From Oscillospiraceae bacterium (lineage in GTDB: Bacteria > Bacillota > Clostridia > Oscillospirales > Oscillospiraceae), in assembly GCA_017938625.1 (NCBI GenBank), contig JAGBBD010000066.1, positions 1 to 39,258 of the forward strand: a DNA stretch of 39,258 nucleotides, written 5' to 3'. The notes under the pieces are model-generated. The model was given only the letters and a program-made list of their open reading frames with translations, did no database searches and was not told where the DNA came from. Positions 31,583 through 38,287 of this stretch are shown here, piece by piece. Position numbers and translations under genes: made by a program. Position 1 is the first letter of the stretch. Every line of letters starts with the position of its first letter.

Positions 31583-31628
31583 GAGGTCGGCGGGTTCCCC
31601 CTACGGGGGAAAATATTTTTTCGACCTC
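31583..31628. repeat. Nested inverted repeat
   Basis: GAGGTCG (31583-31589) pairs with CGACCTC (31622-31628), enclosing TTCCCCC (31595-31601) and GGGGGAA (31605-31611). It separates the leftward promoter from the rightward small-RNA promoter. Confidence 0.65.
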
Positions 31629-31635
31629 TGCGGCG

Positions 31636-31664
31636 TTGATTTTTCGGCGGCGGTGTGGTATCCT
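31636..31664 (+). promoter_or_regulatory. Promoter of the candidate small RNA
   Basis: TTGATT (31636-31641), 17-nt spacer, TATCCT (31659-31664); start predicted near 31671. Confidence 0.55.
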
Positions 31665-31670
31665 GTGAAC

Positions 31671-31757
31671 GTGTCCAGGGCGGCGGCGAACTCGCCGCCC
31701 GGACGGTTTCGGAAAGCGTCGGGGGAAGTCGTGGAGGACGGCCCCGGCGCTTTTACT
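31671..31757 (+). ncRNA. Candidate ~87-nt prophage small RNA
   Basis: From the predicted start the transcript opens directly into a strong hairpin: GTCC-a-GGGCGGCG (31673-31685) with CGCCGCCC-GGAC (31693-31704). A short linker containing GGTTTCGG follows, then a terminator, AAAGCGTCGGGG (31713-31724) with CCCCGGCGCTTT (31742-31753, one G-U) and TTTT. Promoter, 5' hairpin, linker and terminator make a compact sRNA layout. The 3' end is antisense to the last codon of the small gene at 31753-31890. No family recognised. Confidence 0.5.
31713..31756. terminator. Terminator of the candidate sRNA, overlapping the small-gene stop
   Basis: A 12-bp stem with one G-U pair and flanking A- and T-runs; it can serve both the rightward RNA and the leftward small gene. 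Confidence 0.7.
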
Positions 31758-31890
31758 TGTTCAGCAGGTCGAGGAGCCGCCGCCGGAACTCGTCAAGGTC
31801 TTTGCACTCGTTGGCGAGTACAAGGAGCCGGAGCCGTTCGGCCTCTCGCGCCTGTTGTACAAGCAATTCGCTTGCGGTGGGCGTGGTCAT
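31753..31890 (-). CDS. 45-residue helical protein
   Basis: Reads MTTPTASELLVQQAREAERL and continues as one helix with leucine repeats, ending LLDLLNK. GGGAGG lies 6 nt upstream of the ATG, a clear ribosome binding site. Likely a small coiled-coil or dimerising protein. It sits upstream of the leftward operon's main promoter, in a position where phages often have a small regulator, but it shows no helix-turn-helix. Unknown function. Confidence 0.6.
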   Translation of the reverse strand: MTTPTASELLVQQAREAERLRLLVLANECKDLDEFRRRLLDLLNK

Positions 31891-32014
31891 GTTCACCTCC
31901 CCTTTCTGGTCGCCGCTGTCGGCGGTTCGCTGGGCGTTGGCCGTGTGGCCTTCGCTTGGCCCGAATGATAGCGGCGATTTTTTGCGCCGTCAATACCCCC
32001 AAAACCGTTCCCAC

Positions 32015-32033
32015 GGTCCCCCTAAAGGGGACC
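32015..32033. repeat. Hairpin in the non-coding stretch 31891-32149
   Basis: GGTCCCC / GGGGACC with a CTAAA loop, extended by TTCCC and GGGAA outside. The stretch also has two copies of TGCACAAAAT (32047-32056, 32081-32090) and minus-strand TATAAT (32101-32096). No gene is supported here. Confidence 0.6.
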
Positions 32034-32159
32034 TGGGAATTATTTTTGCACAAAATTCCGTGGCGGTTTTTCGTGGAAAATGCACAAAATGGGGGATTAT
32101 AGGGGGCATATATAACCAGGCTATCAAGACACCAGACCGGGCGCGGTAAATGCCCCCGG

Positions 32160-32580
32160 CGGCGGCAGGCGGCGAAGATCGGCAGGGCGGCAGACTGGGC
32201 GAGATGCCACCGGCAGACCGCAGGCCATCGCCACCGGCAGACCGGCACCGGCTCGCCCCTCATGCGTGCGCACCTGCGAGGCCTGCACCGGCAGACCGGC
32301 ACAGCGGCGGCAGGCCAGCAGGCCAGACCAACGGCAGGCCATCGCCACCGGCAGACCGCAGGCCACCGGCTCACACACGCACGCACACGAAGCAGGCAGC
32401 AGCACAGCGCAGGCCATAGGCACGGCAGACCAACGGCAGGCCATCGCCTGCACCCATGCCCCAGCACACGCAAGGACCGCAGCCACTCCACCGCACCGCC
32501 ACAGCCAGCCCGCCAAGGCCACAAGCCAAACGCACGCACGCGAAGCAACACACGCGCCCGCGCTAATACCCCCACCCCTT
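32160..32580. repeat. T-poor, C-rich repetitive block
   Basis: By my count about 21 T in 420 nt on the + strand (5%). It contains a 25-nt exact repeat at 32220-32244 and 32334-32358 (core GGCCATCGCCACCGGCAGAC), another repeat (AGACCAACGGCAGGCCATCG) near 32325 and 32427, and many GGCAGACC and CACACGCACGCA tracts. Frames stay open on both strands simply because stop codons need T (or A on the other strand); no ribosome binding site or protein-like sequence supports a gene. Confidence 0.8.
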
Positions 32581-32936
32581 GCCCCTCCCCCAAACGGCGG
32601 CGGGTCCTCCTGGCGGCAGGCGGCTCCTTTGCGGGTTCGAGAGCGCAAAAATTGGTTAGGTATGATACAATTTTTTCATTTCCGGTGGGGCCGGGCCGAA
32701 AAATGGAGGGGGGTCAAAAAATTGGAGCGGGGGCCAAAAGGGCGGAGTGCAGCGCGGCGGGGCTTATCCTGGGAGCGGATGATCTTTGTATTCCTATATG
32801 GAACCGCGCGCGTGCGTGAGGAGGCAGGGGCATAAATGCCCTTACCACGGAGCGGGGTTTTACCGCGCCCGGAAAAAATATTTTTCAGAGTTAGCAACTT
32901 TCGCAGGTTTTCGGTGGTATATTGGTATCGTGCAGT
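32581..32936. other. Non-coding stretch
   Basis: No gene is supported. It has a T-rich patch (ACAATTTTTTCATTT near 32668), repeated AAAAATTGG, a GGGGCAT/ATGCCCT inverted repeat (32827-32842) and the AT-rich GAAAAAATATTTTTC near 32872. Its place between the early and packaging modules suits a control or packaging region. Confidence 0.5.
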
Positions 32937-32967
32937 AAAGGCTCATGGAGAAATCCATGGGCTTTTT
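32937..32967 (+). terminator. GAAA-loop terminator before the packaging module
   Basis: AAAGGCTCATGGA (32937-32949) pairs with TCCATGGGCTTTT (32954-32966, two G-U pairs) around GAAA, followed by TTC. It would end rightward transcripts entering from the left. Confidence 0.75.
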
Positions 32968-33199
32968 CTATTGATTGGGGTCCGCCCGGTCGTGGAAAAC
33001 CAGGCGGGTTTCGTTCCTTTACCGCTGAAAGGGTCAGGGTTAAAGTCCCCCCTGGCCGTGGCGGGCCGCTGCACACGCCGGGAGCTGGTAAGAGCGGCGG
33101 GCACGGGACACGTGACGCAAGACGGGTCACTCCCGCCTCCCGGCCAATTCTGAATGAAACGCGGAGGCGACAGACACCGGAGATAAAGGGGGCGAGCGG
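32968..33199. other. Leader of the packaging operon, possible cos region
   Basis: No gene is seen between the terminator and the first terminase gene. The segment holds GTGAC...GTCAC inverted repeats (about 33110-33128) and GC-rich stretches. In lambda-type phages with Nu1/GpA terminases the cos site lies immediately upstream of the small-terminase gene, so this is the expected place; no cohesive-end sequence can be identified by eye. Confidence 0.35.
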
Positions 33200-33997
33200 A
33201 TGCCGAAGCGGAGCGAAAAGCGGGACGCCGCCAAGGCTGAATACCTCGCCCGGAAAAGCCGGGGTGAACAGGTTGATCTCCAAGCGCTGGCGGAGAGCCT
33301 GGGCGTGAAGTACCAGACTTTGCGAAACTGGAAGTCGGCGGATGAATGGGAGAAGGCACTGCCAAAGAAAAAGCGCGGCGGCCAGCCGGGAAACCAGAAC
33401 AGCGCCGGACATAAAAACGCCGCCGGGAGCCACAAGGGCGCACCGGCAGGCAATAAGAACGCGGAAAAGGATGGAGCTTACAGCGCCATCTTTTTTGATA
33501 TGTTGACCGAGGCCGAGCGGGAACTGATGGAAAAGACGCCGGTGGGCAGCCGGGCGGCTCTGGAACACGAGATGCAGATACTCAAGTTCCGGGAGCACCG
33601 GATACTCACCAAGATCGCGGAATACGAAGCGGCCCCGGAGGACGAGCTGTACCTGAACAGCGTGCTTGATATGCGCGTGCCCGGCGGCAGGGGCGACCAG
33701 CGGAATGATGGTGCCCGGCAGCAGATGGGAATGTACAGCAAGGACAGCGCCTTTGCCCGGGCGATGAAGTTGCAGGACGCACTCTACAAGGTGCAGGGCC
33801 GTATCGCCAAGATCGCGGACAGCCTGCGGGCGCTGGAAGAAAACGAGAAACGGCTGGAACTGGAAAAGGCCAGACTGGAAATCCTGCGGATGCGGGCGAC
33901 GGGCGTGGTGGAGACACCGGACCCGGAGATCGACGAGGACGGCGTGGATGCGCCGGAGCGGGACCTGGAAGGCCTTGACTGTGAGGAGGGCCTATGA
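33200..33997 (+). CDS. Terminase small subunit, PBSX type
   Basis: 265 residues. The N terminus is a helix-turn-helix (LAESLGVKYQTLRNWKSADEW), followed by the low-complexity linker GGQPGNQNSAGHKNAAGSHK and GNKNAEKDGAYSAIFF, which is the signature of PBSX-type phage terminase small subunits (PF10668-like). The rest is helical. It would recognise phage DNA for packaging. Start ATG 33200 follows AAAGGGGG. It overlaps a second small-terminase-like gene by 4 nt (ATGA). Confidence 0.82.
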   Translation: MPKRSEKRDAAKAEYLARKSRGEQVDLQALAESLGVKYQTLRNWKSADEWEKALPKKKRGGQPGNQNSAGHKNAAGSHKGAPAGNKNAEKDGAYSAIFFDMLTEAERELMEKTPVGSRAALEHEMQILKFREHRILTKIAEYEAAPEDELYLNSVLDMRVPGGRGDQRNDGARQQMGMYSKDSAFARAMKLQDALYKVQGRIAKIADSLRALEENEKRLELEKARLEILRMRATGVVETPDPEIDEDGVDAPERDLEGLDCEEGL

Positions 33998-34473
33998 AGC
34001 TCTATACAAGTAAGGTCGTAGCCGACTGGCTGGGACTGACGGAGCGGCGGGTGCGCCAGCTCCGGGACGAGGGCATCATTGAAGAACATTCGCCCGGCCT
34101 CTACGATCTGCGCGCCACCACGCGCCGGTATATCTCCTACCTGCGGAGCGGCAGCCTTGCCGACGAGCGGGCGCGGCTGACCAAAGCAAAGCGCGAGGCG
34201 GCGGAGATGGAGAACGATCTGCGCCGGGGCGAGCTGCACAGGACGGACGAGATCGAGGCCGGAATTAAGACCATGCTTTTGAATATTCGCGGGCGCTTCC
34301 TGTCCCTGCCTGCGAAGTTATCTCCCGCGCTGGCTACCATGGGAGGAGATCAGGCCAGCATTTTCGACGAGCTGAAAAAGGCCATCGACGAAACGCTTGA
34401 GGAGCTGCGGGATTTCAACGTGGCCTTTGCGATGCGGGAGGAAGATGGAGATGGAGAAGAAAAAGAAACATAA
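33994..34473 (+). CDS. Terminase small subunit, Nu1-like
   Basis: 159 residues with an N-terminal winged helix (TSKVVADWLGLTERRVRQLR, then DEGII and LYDLRATTRRYISYLR) as in lambda gpNu1, a charged linker helix (RLTKAKREAAEMENDLRRGE) and a C-terminal helix pair that would contact the large subunit. gpNu1 binds cosB next to cos. Its pairing with a GpA-type large terminase just downstream is the expected lambda arrangement, while the preceding PBSX-type gene is extra. Confidence 0.85.
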   Translation: MKLYTSKVVADWLGLTERRVRQLRDEGIIEEHSPGLYDLRATTRRYISYLRSGSLADERARLTKAKREAAEMENDLRRGELHRTDEIEAGIKTMLLNIRGRFLSLPAKLSPALATMGGDQASIFDELKKAIDETLEELRDFNVAFAMREEDGDGEEKET

Positions 34474-34615
34474 ATGCGAGGGGTGCATTTGGAAGCTGTG
34501 GGCGGGCGAGGGAAAAGTTGTGTGTATGTTCCCGAAGTGCCGCAGGGCAGCGTATGAACGCATTTGGCTGAAACAGCGAAGTGAGGTCCATGAGAAAAAA
34601 GACCAGGACAGTTAA
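34451..34615 (+). CDS. 54-residue cysteine-rich phage protein
   Basis: Opens MEKKKKHKCEGCIWKLWAG and has a second cysteine pair in VCMFPKCRR; a basic, probably zinc-binding mini-protein. ATG 34451 is 9 nt after GGAGG, better spaced than ATG 34445. It overlaps the Nu1-like gene by 23 nt and the large terminase by 26 nt. Confidence 0.6.
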   Translation: MEKKKKHKCEGCIWKLWAGEGKVVCMFPKCRRAAYERIWLKQRSEVHEKKDQDS

Positions 34616-36428
34616 GTTAGCGCCGCAGACGGCGGAGATGTTTGCCCGCTGCGTGGCGGTGCTGACGCCGCCCCCGGAGCTTACCCTGTCCCAGTGGGCG
34701 GATACCTACCGGATGTTGAGCGCGGAAAACAGCGCCGCGCCAGGACGGTGGCACACGGACAACGCGCCGTATCAGCGCGAGATCATGGACGCCATTGGCG
34801 ACCCTCATGTGCGCAAGGTGGTGGTGAAGACCGCCGCGCAGATCGGCAAGACGGCCATGCTGATGAATATGCTGGGCTACTATATGCACTACTTCCCGGC
34901 ACCGGTTCTGGTCATGCAGCCTACGCTCGACATGGCACAGACCTTCTCCAAGGATTTCCTCGCTCCCATGATACGAGATACGCCGGTGCTGCGGGTGCTG
35001 GTAGACACCAAAAGCCGATACTCCGGCAACACAATACTGAAAAAGAACTTTCCGGGCGGACACGTGACCATCATCGGCGCGAACAGCCCGGCGAGCCTTG
35101 CCAGCCGACCGATCAAGGTTGTGCTGTGCGACGAGGTGGACCGCTATCCGGCCAGCGCCGGTACAGAAGGCGACCCCCTGCTGCTGGCCCAAAAGCGACA
35201 GACCACCTTTTGGGACAAGAAAACGGTCATCGTTTCGACGCCGACCATCAAGGGCAGCAGCCGAATTGAGACCGAGTTTCAGGAGACCACCCGGGAAGAA
35301 TGGAACGTGCCGTGCCCAAAGTGCGGCCACTACCAGCCTTTGCGGTGGGCCAACATCGTATTTGACCGGAACGACCTGACAAAGGGCATCCGGCACAGAT
35401 GCGAGCGCTGCGGCGAGGAGAGCGGAGAATACGCCTGGAAGGCGCAGGAGATCAACGGGCGCTTTGTGGCGGAAAACCCGGGCGCGGCAGCAAGAGGCTT
35501 CCACCTGAATACCCTGGCATCCACCTTCTGCGGATGGCATGAGGTTGTGGAAAAGTTTCTGCTTGCCAAGGAGCTGCTGGACCAGGGCGACCCGGAGAAG
35601 ATGAAAACCTGGGTCAATACCGAGCTGGGCGAGACCTGGGAGGAGCCGGGCGAGCGGCTTGAGGATACCGAGCTGGTGAACCGACGCGAAATCTATGACG
35701 CACAGGTGCCGGAGGGCGTTCTGGTGCTGACGGCGGGCGTAGACGTTCAGGATGACCGCTTTGAGGTGGAAGTCGTGGGCTGGGGCGTCGGCAAGGAGAG
35801 CTGGGGCATCCGTTATCAGAAGATATACGGCGATATGCTGAAAGAACAGGTGTGGCGCGATCTGGACGACTTCCTGATGACGCCGTTCTACAAGAAGGAC
35901 GGGACGCAGCTTTCCATCCTATGCACCTGCATCGACAGCGGCGGACACCACACCGACCAGGTGTACCGCTTCACCAAAGAGCGGTACGAGCGCCGCATAT
36001 TCGCCATCAAGGGCAAGGGCGGGCAGGAGGTTCCCTACCTGCGCAATCCGTCCACCAACAACCGCGTCAAGACGCCGCTGTTCATCATCGGCGTAGACGC
36101 AGGCAAGGCCCTTTTGTACCAGAGATTGAAGCACGAAACCAAGGGACCGAACTACTGCCACTTCCCGCTGAACGAGGAAGCCGGATACGACGAGCAATAC
36201 TTCCGGGGACTGACCAGCGAGAAAATGGTGGTGCGCTTCCGCAAGGGGCGCAGCGTAGTGGTATGGGAGATCAAGGACGCGAGCTACAAGAGAAACGAGC
36301 CGCTGGACCTGCGCAACTATGCCACCGCCGCCCTGGAAATCGCAAACCCGGTGCTGCAAAGATCGGAGCAGGACGTGGAGCGGAGGCCAAGAACAACGGG
36401 ACGCCGACGCTTGAGTGGAGGTATTTGA
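34590..36428 (+). CDS. Phage terminase large subunit, GpA family
   Basis: 612-residue packaging motor and nuclease of the lambda gpA family (PF05876). The ATPase half has the Walker A-like TAAQIGKT (81-88), Walker B VVLCDEVDRYP (177-187) and the coupling STPT (216-219); a zinc knuckle follows (CPKCGH, C242/C245 and CERCGE, C271/C274); the nuclease half starts at AGVDVQDDRFEVEV with metal-site D386 and continues to CIDSGGHHTDQV and the ENXX-like GLTSEKMVVRF region. The start at ATG 34590 is chosen over GTG 34581, which overlaps the ribosome binding site. Next gene starts 1 nt after its stop. Confidence 0.95.
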   Translation: MRKKTRTVKLAPQTAEMFARCVAVLTPPPELTLSQWADTYRMLSAENSAAPGRWHTDNAPYQREIMDAIGDPHVRKVVVKTAAQIGKTAMLMNMLGYYMHYFPAPVLVMQPTLDMAQTFSKDFLAPMIRDTPVLRVLVDTKSRYSGNTILKKNFPGGHVTIIGANSPASLASRPIKVVLCDEVDRYPASAGTEGDPLLLAQKRQTTFWDKKTVIVSTPTIKGSSRIETEFQETTREEWNVPCPKCGHYQPLRWANIVFDRNDLTKGIRHRCERCGEESGEYAWKAQEINGRFVAENPGAAARGFHLNTLASTFCGWHEVVEKFLLAKELLDQGDPEKMKTWVNTELGETWEEPGERLEDTELVNRREIYDAQVPEGVLVLTAGVDVQDDRFEVEVVGWGVGKESWGIRYQKIYGDMLKEQVWRDLDDFLMTPFYKKDGTQLSILCTCIDSGGHHTDQVYRFTKERYERRIFAIKGKGGQEVPYLRNPSTNNRVKTPLFIIGVDAGKALLYQRLKHETKGPNYCHFPLNEEAGYDEQYFRGLTSEKMVVRFRKGRSVVVWEIKDASYKRNEPLDLRNYATAALEIANPVLQRSEQDVERRPRTTGRRRLSGGI

Positions 36429-36429
36429 T

Positions 36430-36666
36430 ATGGCAGTTTTTAGCAAGGAACTGTGTCAAAGAAAACTGAATACCTGGCTGGCGGCGGAGGAAGCCGTGGC
36501 GACCGGCCAGAGCTACCAGATCGGAACACGTATGCTGACGCGGGCCGACCTGAAACAAATCAGGGCGCAGATGGAATACTGGGCGGGCAAGCTGACCGAA
36601 GCCGAAGCCGCCGAGAAGCACGGCGGCAGGAACCGCCTGTACCGCTTTGTGCCCCGTGACGTGTAA
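36430..36666 (+). CDS. Small head-tail joining (gpW / DUF6148-like) protein
   Basis: 78 residues with a helical N half (FSKELCQRKLNTWLAAEEAV) and the segment GQSYQIGTRMLTRADLKQIR typical of gpW/DUF6148 proteins that sit between terminase and portal and help join the tail to filled heads. GGAGG is upstream at 36417-36421. The position is exactly as in lambda (A-W-B). Confidence 0.85.
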   Translation: MAVFSKELCQRKLNTWLAAEEAVATGQSYQIGTRMLTRADLKQIRAQMEYWAGKLTEAEAAEKHGGRNRLYRFVPRDV

Positions 36667-36675
36667 GGAGGGGCC

Positions 36676-38286
36676 ATGGCGAAGAACTTTATCGACCGAT
36701 GCGTGGAGGCGGTGGCCCCGGTCCACGCGCTGCGCAGAAGCGCGGCCAGATCGGCGCTGCAATTCGTGAACAGCGGATATGGAAACTACGGGGCCAACCT
36801 GACAAAAAAGAGTATGCGGGGCTGGGAATACCACGGTGGCAGCTCCAAGGAGGACATCGAGGACAACATCGACGTACTCCGCCAGAGAAGTCGAGACGCC
36901 TACATGGGCGTGCCCGTGGCAACATCGGCCCTCAAAACCCTGCGGACCAACGTGGTTGCGGGCGGTCTGGTGCCTGCGCCGCAGATCGACGGCGAATACC
37001 TGGGGCTGACGGCGGAGCAGACGGAGGAGCTGCAAGAGCAGATCATCCGGGAGTTCTCCCTGTGGGCCGACACCACGGACTGCGACATGGACGGGCTGGG
37101 CAACTTCTACAAGCTGCAACAGCTCGCCTATATGGGCTACCTGATGAATGGTGACGCCTTCGCCACCTTGCCCGTGAGCGAGCGGGTGGGCCAGCCGTAT
37201 AACCTGCGCGTGCGGGTGATGGAAGCGGACCGGGTATGCAGCCCGGACGGTTACGACAGACTGGTGCCCTGCGAGGTCTACGGCCACCAGGTACACAGCA
37301 TCATTCAGGGCGTGGAAATCAACGAGGAGGGGCTGGTGGTAGCCTACTGGGTATGCAACCGGCATCCTCTGTCCAACAGCTCCGTAACGCCTGCGAGCCT
37401 GAAATGGACGCGGGTGGAAGCACGCGGAGCCTTGAGCGGGCGGCGTAACATCGTCCACGTTATTACCCGGGAGCGGGCGGGGCAGCTTCGCGGCGTACCC
37501 ATTCTGGCACCGGTGCTGGAAGCGCTCAAACAGCTTGGCAGATACACAGAGGCCGAGATCAACGCGGCGGTCATCTCCGCCATGTTTACGGTGTTCGTGC
37601 AGCCGCAGTCGGCAACGGATGATCGGCCTTTCGGTGAGATGCTGCCGGACAATGAGCTGATCGACGCCGCAGACCCCAGCACGATTGAGCTGGGAAGCGG
37701 CGCAATCGTGGGGCTGAACCCGGGCGAGACCGTGGCCTTTGCCGACCCGAAGCACCCCAACGCCGGGTATGACAAGTTCACCGACGCCATGATTAAACAG
37801 ATCGGGTCTGCACTGGAAATCCCGCCGGAGGTCATGGTGAAGATGTTCTCCACAAGTTACAGCGCAGCACGCGGCGCGCTGAACGAGTTCTGGCGCTCCT
37901 GCGGCGTCCAGCGCGACGACTTTGTGGACAGCTTTTGCCAGCCTATCTATGAGGAGTGGCTGGCGGAGGCGGTGGCCCGGGGCCGCATCAAAGCGCCGGG
38001 CTTCTTCCAGGACCCGGCGATCAGGAAAGCATATTGCGGGTGTGTATGGCCGGGACCGGCCCGCACCAGTCTGAACCCTGTGCAGGAAGTGTCCGCCGCC
38101 TTGAAGCGCGTGGACGCAGGTTTCTCCACGGCCCAGGAGGAAACCGCCCAAATGACGGGCGGCAACTACAACCGCAACATCCGGCAGCGGGTGGCGGAGG
38201 CCAAGAGAAAGCAGGAAGTGGACGAGATCATCAAACCGGCAACCGCCGCCCAGGAAGGCGGCCCCGGGAACGAAGGAGGAAATTAA
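36676..38286 (+). CDS. Phage portal protein, lambda gpB family
   Basis: 536 residues forming the dodecameric portal at the DNA-entry vertex. Family features: KKSMRGWEYHGGSSKEDI, the long helix with DVLRQRSRDAYMGVPVATSA, LKTLRTNVVAGGLVPAPQID, ERVGQPYNLRVRVMEADRVC, VITRERAGQLRGVPILAPVL and IGSALEIPPEVMVKMFSTSY. Length and order match PF05136 portals. AGGAGGGG upstream. The stop lies 1 nt before the protease start. Confidence 0.95.
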   Translation: MAKNFIDRCVEAVAPVHALRRSAARSALQFVNSGYGNYGANLTKKSMRGWEYHGGSSKEDIEDNIDVLRQRSRDAYMGVPVATSALKTLRTNVVAGGLVPAPQIDGEYLGLTAEQTEELQEQIIREFSLWADTTDCDMDGLGNFYKLQQLAYMGYLMNGDAFATLPVSERVGQPYNLRVRVMEADRVCSPDGYDRLVPCEVYGHQVHSIIQGVEINEEGLVVAYWVCNRHPLSNSSVTPASLKWTRVEARGALSGRRNIVHVITRERAGQLRGVPILAPVLEALKQLGRYTEAEINAAVISAMFTVFVQPQSATDDRPFGEMLPDNELIDAADPSTIELGSGAIVGLNPGETVAFADPKHPNAGYDKFTDAMIKQIGSALEIPPEVMVKMFSTSYSAARGALNEFWRSCGVQRDDFVDSFCQPIYEEWLAEAVARGRIKAPGFFQDPAIRKAYCGCVWPGPARTSLNPVQEVSAALKRVDAGFSTAQEETAQMTGGNYNRNIRQRVAEAKRKQEVDEIIKPATAAQEGGPGNEGGN

Positions 38287-38287
38287 C

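Noticed and set aside
32047-32090. TGCACAAAAT pair as origin iterons
   Set aside because: Only two copies 34 bp apart; too few to support iterons.
31557-32102. 181-codon + strand frame over the sRNA candidate and small gene
   Set aside because: No ribosome binding site; it crosses hairpins and a terminator and is antisense to a small gene with a clear start.
32200-32580. CRISPR-like array
   Set aside because: Repeats are irregular in spacing and length and spacers are not distinct; composition bias explains them better.
32625-32650. T-arm-like GGGTTCGAGAGC, suggesting a tRNA
   Set aside because: The 5-bp T stem does not close around a 7-nt loop and no acceptor or anticodon arm fits upstream.
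32262-32835. Two overlapping + strand frames of ~185-189 codons and a 266-codon minus-strand frame
   Set aside because: They are open because the block lacks T; translations are low-complexity, no ribosome binding site is present and frames overlap each other.
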